A stretch of DNA of 64,000 bases, taken from IMG/VR virus record IMGVR_UViG_3300005436_000501, positions 1-64,000 of that record; one strand, given 5' to 3'. Origin of the DNA: a virus. The translations under genes were made by a program, and so were the position numbers. The stretch's first letter is position 1. Every line of letters begins with the position of its first letter. The notes beneath the pieces are model-generated. The model did not search any database, was not told where the DNA came from, and worked only from the letters and a program-made list of their open reading frames with translations. Shown here piece by piece: positions 8,517-15,608 of the stretch.

Positions 8517-9213
8517 GGACTGCGTCCACCCGTACCCCCGGCCCATGAGGGACGGGCAACGCTACTGCCCGTCCTGCCGCGCGAGACTGCCCGCACTCAC
8601 CCCGGATGAGACCGCCGAAGCGCACGACCAGCGCCAGGCGACCCGGCCGATGTCGCGATTTACCGGCTCCGGGCGCTGCGGGCACTGCGACACCACCGTG
8701 GGCCTCGACGAACGCCACCGCATCGGATTCCACTTCCAAGACGGCATCGCGGCCCCTTGCGCGGGCGTCGGCACCGACCCGCAAGCACCCAGCCCCTACG
8801 ACCGCGGCAGGCCGCTACGCGAACGCACGGTCACGTTCTGGCCCGGCGACCTGTCGGCGCTCATCGACGCCGTGGCGCACGGCCGCGAGTCGGTGTTCTG
8901 CGAGACGGCGCGCTGGCCGTGCGCAACCAGGCTGCACCCGATCTACCAGGTGCGCGCGGGCGGGCATCCGCGCGAGTTCCAGTTGGCGACCGACGGGCCG
9001 GACCGGTTGTTCGCTGACCCGGTGCTGTGGTCCGCCGGGCAGTCGATGGACACGGCGGCCCTGCTGTGGTGCCCGTGGACGCATTTCCCGGGGCGCGACT
9101 GCCGCTGCGAGACGCTGGCGCGGGAAGCGGCGCAGTGCAGTGCCCTGTCCACCGGGCTTCGACGCAGCGGCGCCTGCGAGGCGGAACTGTCCGCGCTGCG
9201 CGGTGAGGGATGA
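8503..9213 (+). CDS. Cys/His-rich hypothetical protein, 236 aa
   Basis: Contains CPSCRA, CGHCD and later Cys pairs, enough for two or three small metal sites. GTG start overlaps the previous gene by 14 bp. Not recognised; possibly nucleic-acid binding. Confidence 0.65.
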   Translation: MAKPEDCVHPYPRPMRDGQRYCPSCRARLPALTPDETAEAHDQRQATRPMSRFTGSGRCGHCDTTVGLDERHRIGFHFQDGIAAPCAGVGTDPQAPSPYDRGRPLRERTVTFWPGDLSALIDAVAHGRESVFCETARWPCATRLHPIYQVRAGGHPREFQLATDGPDRLFADPVLWSAGQSMDTAALLWCPWTHFPGRDCRCETLAREAAQCSALSTGLRRSGACEAELSALRGEG

Positions 9214-9219
9214 TGAAGC

Positions 9220-9576
9220 GTGACTGACGCCGATACCTGCCGCCCGGTGACGCTCCCGTCAGGCGAGACGATCCCGGTGCGCGGCCGCGGGGGTCTCGGT
9301 CCGGCCGGTGTCGCGGCGCTCGCCGAGGTCATTGAAGCGGCCCGCGCCAAGCACGCGGCCGAGCATCCGTCCGACCCCGGCGCCGAGGACCTGTACGGGC
9401 GCGTGGACGCCGTGTGCGGGCGACTACGGCTGCCCCGGTACCGGGCGGCCAAGGCGATCGGCGTGAGGCACAGCGTGCTTGTGCGGCTCGCGCAGGGGCG
9501 CATGCCGGGCGGTGCCGAACGGGCCGCGATCGAGACGTGGCTCGCCGCTCAGAACCCGCCGGCGCCCGGCACCTGA
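9220..9576 (+). CDS. putative DNA-binding protein, 118 aa
   Basis: Residues about 65-105 (YRAAKAIGVRHSVLVRLAQGR) have the spacing of a helix-turn-helix. GTG start. Its last 28 bp overlap the end of a convergent leftward gene. Family not recognised. Confidence 0.5.
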   Translation: MTDADTCRPVTLPSGETIPVRGRGGLGPAGVAALAEVIEAARAKHAAEHPSDPGAEDLYGRVDAVCGRLRLPRYRAAKAIGVRHSVLVRLAQGRMPGGAERAAIETWLAAQNPPAPGT

Positions 9577-9833
9577 CCCGCGTCCGGTCCCGACGTGGGC
9601 GCGTCCGCGGTGCTCGCCCGCATCAACGCCACCACCGCCTCCAACCGCGCGACCGCGTCCGACTCGAACTCGCCACTGCCCGTGAACGGCGAGATGCCGT
9701 GCCCCTGCAGGTCCCGCCACAGATCCGGCACGAACCGCCCCACCGCGATCCCGAACGGCGCCAGGGCGTCACGCAGCGCCGACACCACGTCGAGCAGCGG
9801 ATCCGTGCTGTCACGCCGCCCGTTGCCCGTCAC
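9549..9833 (-). CDS. hypothetical protein, 94 aa
   Basis: GTG start in a GTGA overlap with the gene upstream. Helical, no Cys motif. Last gene of the leftward XRE-TPR unit and convergent with a rightward gene. Confidence 0.6.
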   Translation of the reverse strand: MTGNGRRDSTDPLLDVVSALRDALAPFGIAVGRFVPDLWRDLQGHGISPFTGSGEFESDAVARLEAVVALMRASTADAPTSGPDAGQVPGAGGF

Positions 9834-10342
9834 GAGGCCCGCGCCGATGCGTCCTCGGCCGCACCCGCACCGAGCCGCCGGCGCACCTCGTCGGGCACCT
9901 CGTGCTCCGGCACCAGATGCACCCGCACCGCCGGACCCCGCAGCGACACCGGCGGCGCCAACGCCAGATCCATCCGGCCCGGGTAGAACACGAACCGCGT
10001 CTCGAGGTCCCCGTCGAAACCCTCCGTGCCCCGATACTCCTCGAACAGGGCCCGCGCGTCGGCCTCGGACACGAAATCCCCGGTTATCCCCGCCCGATCC
10101 ACGTAGTACACGCGCGCGAGCGGCAGCGGCGCCGGATACACCGCGTACACCCAGCGGGCACCCACCTGCGCCGCGACCAGGCCCGGCGCCGCCACATCGA
10201 TCGGACACAGCGCCCCCGCCGCCCGCTCCACCGTGTCGAACACCCACCGCGACGCCGCGGGCCGCTCACTCATCGCCTGGATCGCGGCGGCCGCGTCCTC
10301 GTCCGTGACGCCCCACACCACCACCCGCACCCGCGCGCTCAC
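9830..10342 (-). CDS. hypothetical protein, 170 aa
   Basis: Mixed alpha/beta, begins VSARVRVVVWGV at a GTG overlapping the stop of the recombinase-like gene. Unknown family; coupling suggests it acts with its neighbours. Confidence 0.65.
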   Translation of the reverse strand: MSARVRVVVWGVTDEDAAAAIQAMSERPAASRWVFDTVERAAGALCPIDVAAPGLVAAQVGARWVYAVYPAPLPLARVYYVDRAGITGDFVSEADARALFEEYRGTEGFDGDLETRFVFYPGRMDLALAPPVSLRGPAVRVHLVPEHEVPDEVRRRLGAGAAEDASARAS

Positions 10343-10761
10343 AGCGCACCGACCCGCAGCACGCACTGAAACCGGGACGCCTCCACCAGTCCGCGCCCCA
10401 CCCGCAGAACCCGGCCGCCGACCCGCGCCACCACCATGCGGCGGCACCCGCTGTACGCCGAGAGCCGGTCCGGATGCCACACCAGCAGCCACGTGTCCGC
10501 CCTCGACGCCCGCGCCACCGCGTCGCGCAGCGCCTCCCGTACCGCGGCGACGTCCAGCCAGCCGCCCGCGGTGCGCCCGTCGAGGGTCGCCGCATGCCCG
10601 TAGTCCACGCACACCGCCACCACCGCGCAGTCCTGTGTCGCGGCGTATTGGCGGCATTGGCGCAGCCGGTCCGCGAGCAGCGGGTCGTCGGGGGTCACGC
10701 ACCGGTCGTAGAGCACCACCGGCTGGCCCCGCCAGGGCGCGGTGTCGTTCTGTTTCGGCAT
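10339..10761 (-). CDS. degenerate serine-recombinase-like protein
   Basis: About 140 aa. The pattern YDRCVTPDD...RLRQCRQYA...VDYG...LLVWHPDRLSA follows the resolvase catalytic domain, including the late DRLS arginine, but the position of the nucleophile (YxRxS) is Val. It also lacks a DNA-binding C-terminal domain. Probably not a recombinase; may be a repurposed fold. The start is uncertain (ATG at 10761 or GTG at 10788). Confidence 0.45.
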   Translation of the reverse strand: MPKQNDTAPWRGQPVVLYDRCVTPDDPLLADRLRQCRQYAATQDCAVVAVCVDYGHAATLDGRTAGGWLDVAAVREALRDAVARASRADTWLLVWHPDRLSAYSGCRRMVVARVGGRVLRVGRGLVEASRFQCVLRVGAL

Positions 10762-10821
10762 GCGGTGACCGTAGAACCGTGCGGCCACGGCTTCACCAGC
10801 GTCACTGGTATCCGTGCGGGT

Positions 10822-12024
10822 TCACGCTTCCAAATGCATGCGGTCGGCGATGCGGCGCAGCCGTTCCCCGCTGCGGCGCTGGCGGGTGAGCAGTGCCCGC
10901 ACCGCGGAGCGGGCCATGGGATGGTTGCGCACCAGCAGCGGCGCGGTGCGCTCCGCGGTCTCCAACTCGGCCAGGGCCTGGTCGTAGGCGCCGTGGTAGA
11001 GGGCGCCGCGGGCGACGTCCAGGTGGTAGTGGCCGCGGCGCGACGGGGGCAGGGTGCGGGGCAGGTGGGTGGAGTCGGCGAGTTCCAGGGCGCGGGCGCC
11101 GTCGCGCATCTCCACCGCGACCGCGACCCCGTGGATCTGCACGTTCGCCTCGGAGAAGGTGAGTTCGTAGGGGTCGTATCCGGGGGGTGTGGCGGCGGCG
11201 GCCTCCTCGGCGAGGCTGATGCGGTCCCAGGCTTCCATGGCGTCGCAGGACCGTGCGGCGGTGATCGCGGCGCGCAGTTGCAGGCTGCCCCACACGGAGC
11301 GGTCCGCGGGCAGCGCTGCGGGGTCGAGGCGCCCGGCGGCGGCGTCGATCACGCCGAGGGCGTCGCTCCACAGGTCGAGCGACCACAGTTCGCGCACGCG
11401 CAGGTAGTCGCCGACGGCGGGCAGCCGCGGGTCCCCGGATTTCGCGGCGGCCCACCGGAACCGTTCGGTGGCGAGGGTGGACAGGTCGTCGTAGCCGAGG
11501 GCGTGCGCGACCGTGTCCGCCTCCTTGTACGCGGCGGCGAGCAGCCCGTACAACTCCTCGGCCGCAGCGCCCTGCGCGGCGGCGCAGGCGGCGTGCAGTT
11601 CCCGCAGCACGTCCGGTGCGGCCTCGCCGAGGTGCGCGTAGCGGGCGGCGCGCCGCAACCGGGTCAGCTCCCGCACCGACTCGCGCAGCGCCTGAACGGG
11701 CCGCGGTTCGATCGGCCAGTCCGGGGGCAGGTCGTAGCGTTGCACGACCCGGCGGATCGCGACGATCGCCGCATGGCCGCGGTCCTCGGTGGGGGATCCG
11801 GGGTTGTAGGGGCGGCCGGTGACCTCGTTGGGGTGGACGTTCAGGATGCGTGCGGCCCGGTTGATCAGGGTCACGGAGTCGATCTCGAGGTCGCCCTTCT
11901 CGACCGCGGACGCCCACTGCTGCGAGCGTTTCATCCGCTGCCCGAAGTCGGCCTGGGTCAGGCCGGCGCGTTTGCGCAGGCGGCGGATGCGGGCGCCGTC
12001 GGTTTCGGGCGTGTCAACGGTCAC
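10822..12024 (-). CDS. XRE-family regulator with TPR-like C-terminal domain
   Basis: 400 aa. Residues 12-66 are a Cro/C1 helix-turn-helix (LRKRAGLTQADFGQRM, SQQWASAVEKG); the rest is a long array of Ala- and Leu-rich helix pairs typical of TPR-containing actinobacterial XRE regulators that sense peptides or partner proteins. No ribosome site precedes the GTG, and a TACGTT element ends 6 nt upstream, so the message may be leaderless. Divergent from the flavoprotein. Confidence 0.8.
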   Translation of the reverse strand: MTVDTPETDGARIRRLRKRAGLTQADFGQRMKRSQQWASAVEKGDLEIDSVTLINRAARILNVHPNEVTGRPYNPGSPTEDRGHAAIVAIRRVVQRYDLPPDWPIEPRPVQALRESVRELTRLRRAARYAHLGEAAPDVLRELHAACAAAQGAAAEELYGLLAAAYKEADTVAHALGYDDLSTLATERFRWAAAKSGDPRLPAVGDYLRVRELWSLDLWSDALGVIDAAAGRLDPAALPADRSVWGSLQLRAAITAARSCDAMEAWDRISLAEEAAAATPPGYDPYELTFSEANVQIHGVAVAVEMRDGARALELADSTHLPRTLPPSRRGHYHLDVARGALYHGAYDQALAELETAERTAPLLVRNHPMARSAVRALLTRQRRSGERLRRIADRMHLEA

Positions 12025-12097
12025 TTTGTCAACGTAGTGTGGCGCAGGCGTGGCGTGGGAGGCTTTGGCCTGGTCGTTACACGGGGGGAGCAGCGGG

Positions 12098-12589
12098 ATG
12101 CCGGTTGTGTATCTGGTGGTGTGCGGTGCGCCCCCGGCCGCGCAGACCCCGGAGGCGGTTCAGGCGCTGCAGGGCGACGGCTGGGTGGTGTGTGTGGTGG
12201 CGACACCGTCGGCGCTGGCGTTCCTGGACGTCGAGGCGGTGGAGGCGCTGACGGCTCCGTATCCGGTGCGGTCGCATCCGCGGGCACCGGACCAGCCGGA
12301 CCCGCTCCCGCCGGCCGACGTGGTCGTTGTCGCGCCGCTGACGTTCAACACGGTCAACAAGTGGGCGGCGGGGGTCAGCGACACGCTCGCGCTCGGGCTG
12401 CTCAACGAGCTGCTGTGCTCGGGACTACCGGTGGTCGCGGGCGTGTGGGCGAAGGAGGCGTTGCGGCGGCATCCGGCGTATCCGCGCAGTGTGGAAGTGC
12501 TGCTGGGCGCGGGGGTGGTGTTCGTGGGCGAGGGGTCCGGGCCGGACGGGTTCCCGTGGGATCAGGTGCGCGCGGCGCTGCCGGGGTAG
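12098..12589 (+). CDS. flavoprotein, PPC decarboxylase-like fold
   Basis: 163 aa from the ATG preceded by GGGGAG. N-terminal VVYLVVCGAPPA, a VVVVAPLTFNTVNKWAAG segment and SDTLALGLLNELL match the HFCD flavoprotein family (FMN-binding, related to phosphopantothenoylcysteine decarboxylase). Divergent pairing with an XRE-TPR gene is, to my knowledge, recurrent in Streptomyces; substrate unknown. Confidence 0.75.
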   Translation: MPVVYLVVCGAPPAAQTPEAVQALQGDGWVVCVVATPSALAFLDVEAVEALTAPYPVRSHPRAPDQPDPLPPADVVVVAPLTFNTVNKWAAGVSDTLALGLLNELLCSGLPVVAGVWAKEALRRHPAYPRSVEVLLGAGVVFVGEGSGPDGFPWDQVRAALPG

Positions 12590-12765
12590 GCGCGCTAACC
12601 TGGTCGGCGGACTCCCACTAGGGGCGGCGCTGAGCGAGGGGTAGACCAGGCACAGCCCGTGGCTGCACGTCCTGGCCGGTTCCGCGAACCGAGACGCGGC
12701 GCTGCCGCCCCGCCCACCGAGAAGGGTCCGGCGTACGAACCACGGCCGGTCACCGGATCCGGTGC
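12590..12765. other. intergenic region with inverted repeats
   Basis: CCTGGTC (12599-12605) can pair with GACCAGG (12646-12652), and GGTTCCGCGAACC forms a short hairpin further right. No open frame with coding character on either strand. It may be the 3' end of the flavoprotein message. Confidence 0.4.
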
Positions 12766-12795
12766 ACGCCCCGCTCGCCCCCATGAGCGGGGCGT
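12766..12795 (-). terminator. terminator hairpin of leftward tRNA-like RNAs
   Basis: An 11-bp perfect stem (ACGCCCCGCTC / GAGCGGGGCGT) with an 8-nt loop directly follows the tRNA-like element at 12794-12883. No U-tract, as is common in high-GC actinobacteria. Confidence 0.6.
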
Positions 12796-12883
12796 TGCTC
12801 TGTCTGCGCCCGGGCGCGATTCGAACGCGCGTTGCCGCGACGGGAGCCACTGCCGCAAAGGGCTTCGCCGCACGCAGAGCAAC
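12794..12883 (-). ncRNA. tRNA-like RNA, possible Y RNA
   Basis: Ends pair over 9 bp (GTTGCTCTG / CAGAGCAAC), or alternatively CTGCG...CGCAG. Inside, a perfect T-arm (GCGCG-TTCGAAT-CGCGC) is present, but no regular 7-nt anticodon arm can be drawn. The 5' strand contains GGCGAAGCC, close to the GNCGAAN(0-1)CG consensus I recall for Ro60-binding Y RNAs. It lies in the Ro60 locus and ends at a strong hairpin. A degenerate tRNA is the alternative. Confidence 0.5.
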
Positions 12884-12886
12884 CTG

Positions 12887-12959
12887 CGCCGACAGGGGGC
12901 TCGATCCCCACCGCACGCGGTCTCCTAGGCCACTGGATGACCGGGCAACCGACTCGGCA
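12887..12959 (-). ncRNA. tRNA-like RNA with shrunken anticodon arm
   Basis: 73 nt, the size of a tRNA. Outer stem TGCCGA/TCGGCG, a D-arm-like GGTC...GACC with the CAGTGGCCTAGGA loop typical of tRNA-Glu, then only ACCG-CGTG-CGGT where the anticodon arm should be, then a T-arm-like GGGG-ATCGAGC-CCCC. A TATCCT -10 element lies at 12970-12975. It cannot decode; either a mimic or a decayed tRNA gene. Confidence 0.45.
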
Positions 12960-12969
12960 TGCCAGGAGC

Positions 12970-12993
12970 AGGATAGACGCGCCGGCCTAAACT
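12970..12993. promoter_or_regulatory. divergent -10 elements between tRNA-like RNAs
   Basis: Leftward TATCCT (12970-12975) and rightward TAAACT (12988-12993) each sit about 7-10 nt before the first base of the tRNA-like element they face. The -35 regions are weak. Their exact placement supports transcription of both RNAs. Confidence 0.45.
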
Positions 12994-12999
12994 GGGCCC

Positions 13000-13098
13000 G
13001 TTCCTGTGGTGCAATCGGCATGACTCGCCCCTCTGGACAACACGCGCAAGGGCGCCGTGAACTCTCTGCGGCTTGCGGGTTCGAATGCCGCCGGGAAC
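13000..13098 (+). ncRNA. tRNA-Gln-like RNA with expanded anticodon region
   Basis: Acceptor stem GTTCCTG/CGGGAAC (7 bp, one G-U) and a T-arm with loop TTCGAAT. The D region TGGTGCAATCGGCA matches actinobacterial tRNA-Gln. The expected CTCTGGA anticodon loop is present, but CGCCC pairs with a distant GGGCG, giving a 19-nt loop, and a further 20 nt separates it from the T-arm. Not a normal tRNA. A terminator hairpin follows. Confidence 0.5.
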
Positions 13099-13101
13099 GG
13101 C

Positions 13102-13138
13102 GAACGCCCCGACCGAGGAGCAGGCGGCCGGGGCGTTC
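13102..13138 (+). terminator. terminator hairpin after the tRNA-Gln-like RNA
   Basis: GAACGCCCCG pairs perfectly with CGGGGCGTTC across a loop that itself contains CG pairs. It starts 4 nt after the acceptor stem and shares its core sequence with the terminator at 12766. Confidence 0.6.
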
Positions 13139-13340
13139 CGCTTGTCACCGGGTAGCCTGGCGGCGAGATCTCACAAACCTCGGCGGGGTAGCCCCGTCGA
13201 GAGCGGGCGCCCCTGCGGCGCGAGCAACCGGCAGGCAGCGCCAGGACGAGCGGCTGACGCATCTGGCGTGTTGGGCGCGGCCCGCACCTTCGACTCCACG
13301 GCCCCGTAGGCGCGCGACCTCGGTTCCGAAGCCGGACACG
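13139..13340. other. unassigned structured intergenic sequence
   Basis: No convincing gene. Short hairpins such as CGGCGGGG/CCCCGTCG (about 13182-13200) and, on the minus strand, a GGAGTCGAAGG stretch that contains the GTCGAA core seen in the Y RNA candidates. Too weak to call an RNA. Confidence 0.3.
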
Positions 13341-13382
13341 CGCAGCGGCCCGCGGGGATCCTCGTTCCCGTGGGCCGCTGCG
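13341..13382. terminator. long bidirectional terminator-like hairpin
   Basis: A 16-bp stem (CGCAGCGGCCCGCGGG with CCCGTGGGCCGCTGCG, one G-U) and a 10-nt loop. Positioned downstream of the Ro60 transcript and facing the tRNA-like cluster; could terminate either strand. Confidence 0.55.
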
Positions 13383-13627
13383 TTGCCGTGCGGCATTGCC
13401 CAAACTCCGTCGCCCACGCTACCTCACCCGGGCGGGTCCGCGCGGCGTGCCCCGCGAACTCCGAAAAACCCGGACGACAGCGAGGAATCAAACACCCGCC
13501 AAGGACCAGCCGACGCCATCGGCGCAGGCCACGGGTGTTGAGACGTCGCCAACACCCCGCCGCACAGATCGCCCGTCAAGAAAACGGCGCGTCCCGCCGG
13601 GTCCCGTCCGGCGAAGCCGCGTCGAGA
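13383..13627. other. Ro60 downstream region with competing hairpins
   Basis: CGGGTGTTG at 13532-13540 can pair either with AACACCCG (13491-13498) or with CAACACCC (13550-13557), so two exclusive structures are possible in the 3' region of the Ro60 message. No coding frame with normal codon use. Confidence 0.4.
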
Positions 13628-15301
13628 TCAGCCGCGAATGAACCCGGTGACCAACTGCGGCAGCGACGCGTCGAACCCCGCGATGTTCAACGCCCCCGGA
13701 TCACCAGGATCCGCGATCGAACGACCCGTCGCCGTCATCGCCGCGACCACCGTGCGCGCATTCGGGTTCACCTGCGCCCGGTACGCCGCGAACTCCTGCA
13801 CCGGATGCGCCCGCCCCGCCCACGTCTCGTTGTCCGTGAGCACCAGCACCCCGTCGACGTTCAGCCGCTCGCGGCGCGCCCACGCATACGGCAGCGACAG
13901 ATCCGTGCCCCCGCCCGACGGGCTCCACGCCGCGACCTCGCGCAGGTTCGTGCGCCCCGTGACCCGCGACGGGCGCACTGCCGTGTCCACGTCGATCACA
14001 TGCACGTTGCCGCGCTCGATGCGCGCCATGATGACCGCCATCGCGCACCCGATCTCGTACGGCGACCCCAGCGGCGAACCGCCCACCGCGACCCGGGCAC
14101 CCCATGCGCCACCCATCGACCCGGACGAGTCCACCGCGACCAGCAGCCGCCGGCCGGAGGGCTGCACATTTCCGAACGACAACTCGTACGACTCCTCGAG
14201 GGCGTCGAGGACCGCCGGGACCGGCGCCCACGTCTGCACCTGCGCCCGCGGGTTCGGCTGGGCCCGCCCGGATGCGTACACCCGCAGCGCGAGGAACACG
14301 TCAAACGGGTGGATGCGCCCCTTGGCCAGCGACTGCGCGTCGGTGAGCCACCCTGCGGCGCGCCGGGTGGCGTCGCCCATGGGCCTGAGCGCCCCGATGC
14401 GGGTCATCCGCGCGAGGTTGCGGATCAGCGCGGTCATGCCGACGGTGTCGACCAGCGCCTCCCACACCTGCGGGGAGGTCAGGACAGCGTCGGGCAGGAA
14501 CTCCCACGGCACCTTCTGTTCCGTGACCACCCGCACCGCCTGCGCCGGGGTGGTGACGGACTTCGCGGCCAGGAACCGGTCGACGCTCGGCAGCGCGGCG
14601 CGCGCCTGCTCGTCGGCGACGTTTCCCGCGATCCACCCGAACAACGCGCGGCGCGCCTCGCTGTCGGCCTGCGGGTGGCCCAGGCGCAGCAGGTCGCGCA
14701 GCGCGAACGGCTCGCCGGTCGGGGTCTTGCGCGCCATGGCCTTGCACGCGGAGAACGCGATGTCGTCCGGCTCCCCGGCGAGCAGCAGGTCGCCGAGGGC
14801 GCCGCGCACGACCCGCCCGGTCTTCGGCGCGCTGCCGTTGCGCCCGGCGGGCTTGCCGTGCAGGTTCTTCCAGTAGCCGAAGAACGCGGCCCGGTGGTTG
14901 GTGGTGCGCGCGACCTTCGGCAGTGCGAGCCGCGCGGCGCGGCGGGTGTCGAGGTCGCCGCGGGTGATGGCGGCGGCGAGCAGGAACAGCGCGGGCTCGT
15001 TGCGCGGTGCGCGCGGCGGGCGGCTCGCGGAGACGTCCACGGCCAGGGCGACGGCGCGGGGGCCGTCCTGCGCGACGGCGCCGAACACGACGGGCACGTT
15101 GTCGAGGGTGAGTTCCTTCTCGCCGACGTAGTAGGTGCCGCCGGTGGTGCCGAGGATGAGGAAGTCTTCGAGGCGGGTGAAGGTGTCCTTGGCGAACACG
15201 TAGCCGCCTGCGGCGTTGGATACCTGGTCGGTGCGGCCGGGGATGGGCTGTGTCTGCGGGGTGCGCAGGGTGGTGACGTCCGCGAGCGGGTCACGGGGCA
15301 T
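13628..15301 (-). CDS. rsr: Ro60-family RNA-binding protein (TROVE plus vWA)
   Basis: 557 aa, close to the usual length of bacterial Rsr and human Ro60. The first about 340 residues are the HEAT-like TROVE ring; residues about 385-545 are a vWA domain with an intact MIDAS: DSSGSM (391-396), GGTDLS (464-469) and LTDN (488-491). Ro60 rings bind misfolded RNA ends in the pore and Y RNAs on the outside; in Deinococcus and Salmonella Y RNA tethers Ro60 to PNPase. GAAGGA lies 7 nt before the ATG. A YrlA-like element ends 47 nt upstream on the same strand. Phage-encoded Ro60 homologues are known. Confidence 0.92.
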   Translation of the reverse strand: MPRDPLADVTTLRTPQTQPIPGRTDQVSNAAGGYVFAKDTFTRLEDFLILGTTGGTYYVGEKELTLDNVPVVFGAVAQDGPRAVALAVDVSASRPPRAPRNEPALFLLAAAITRGDLDTRRAARLALPKVARTTNHRAAFFGYWKNLHGKPAGRNGSAPKTGRVVRGALGDLLLAGEPDDIAFSACKAMARKTPTGEPFALRDLLRLGHPQADSEARRALFGWIAGNVADEQARAALPSVDRFLAAKSVTTPAQAVRVVTEQKVPWEFLPDAVLTSPQVWEALVDTVGMTALIRNLARMTRIGALRPMGDATRRAAGWLTDAQSLAKGRIHPFDVFLALRVYASGRAQPNPRAQVQTWAPVPAVLDALEESYELSFGNVQPSGRRLLVAVDSSGSMGGAWGARVAVGGSPLGSPYEIGCAMAVIMARIERGNVHVIDVDTAVRPSRVTGRTNLREVAAWSPSGGGTDLSLPYAWARRERLNVDGVLVLTDNETWAGRAHPVQEFAAYRAQVNPNARTVVAAMTATGRSIADPGDPGALNIAGFDASLPQLVTGFIRG

Positions 15302-15348
15302 GGCTGTGTCCTTCGGTTCGACCCGCCGCGCGGCGGATGTGGGGTGGG

Positions 15349-15500
15349 CGCGGATGTGGGTGGTGACTGCCGGGTTTTACGCGCTCTATCCGCTGAGCTA
15401 CGGGAGCCATGTGGGGCTCCCGGCTGGATTCGAACTTGGACTCGGACCAAGATCTCTCGCTTAAGAGGCGATAACCGGCGCTCTTCGACCCGTCCCCGCG
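15349..15500 (-). ncRNA. YrlA-type Y RNA, circularly permuted tRNA mimic
   Basis: Read 5' to 3' leftward: end stem CGCGG and GGGT, the core GTCGAA, then GCCGG. Next come a side hairpin ending in the tRNA-Lys-like loop CTCTTAA, a T-arm-like hairpin CTTGG-TCCGAGT-CCAAG and TTCGAATCC. These are followed by an acceptor-like 8-bp stem CGGGAGCC/GGCTCCCG closed by CCACAT, a canonical D-arm GCTC-AGCGGATA-GAGC, and the returning CCGGC, ACCC and CCGCG. T-arm before acceptor before D-arm, with free ends where the anticodon stem should be, is the layout I recall for YrlA RNAs. Directly upstream of Ro60. Confidence 0.62.
15470..15491 (-). repeat. repeat copy 1, GTCGAA-containing
   Basis: Leftward GGGTCGAAGAGC followed by GCCGGTTATC, the 5' strand of the YrlA-like RNA. 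A second copy with one insertion and two substitutions is at 15581-15603. The shared block suggests a common Ro60-binding site. Confidence 0.6.
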
Positions 15501-15560
15501 TGTTCTCGCGTGACCCGCCGTCGGGAGCGGCCCGGATGTGTTGGCGCCGAAGCGGCCGAT

Positions 15561-15608
15561 GGACACCGGGGAATCAGCAAGATAACCGATGCTCGTTCGA
15601 CCCGGACC
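15561..15608 (-). ncRNA. second small Y-RNA-like hairpin
   Basis: CCGGG pairs with CCCGG around GTCGAACG (an exact fit to GNCGAAN(0-1)CG) and an inner hairpin ATCGG-TTATCTTG-CTGAT. The 5' strand is the second copy of the repeat found in the YrlA-like RNA. Lacks a T-arm or acceptor, so it would be a simple Y RNA beside the tRNA-like one. Confidence 0.45.
15581..15603 (-). repeat. repeat copy 2, GTCGAA-containing
   Basis: GGGTCGAACGAGC followed by ATCGGTTATC on the minus strand; compare copy 1 at 15470-15491. Distance between copies is about 110 bp. Confidence 0.6.

Noticed and set aside
10474-12621. 715-aa plus-strand open frame opposite the XRE-TPR operon
   Set aside because: Shadow frame; composition is Gly/Val/Arg-rich without motifs.
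12794-13098. Functional tRNA genes
   Set aside because: Acceptor, D- and T-like features are present but none has a normal 5-bp, 7-nt anticodon arm, so they were called tRNA-like RNAs.
15421-15537. Standard-order tRNA-Lys(CTT) on the minus strand
   Set aside because: A CTCTTAA loop and GCTCCCG/CGGGAGC acceptor exist, but the D region would be about 48 nt and the T-stem does not pair; the permuted fold explains more of the sequence.
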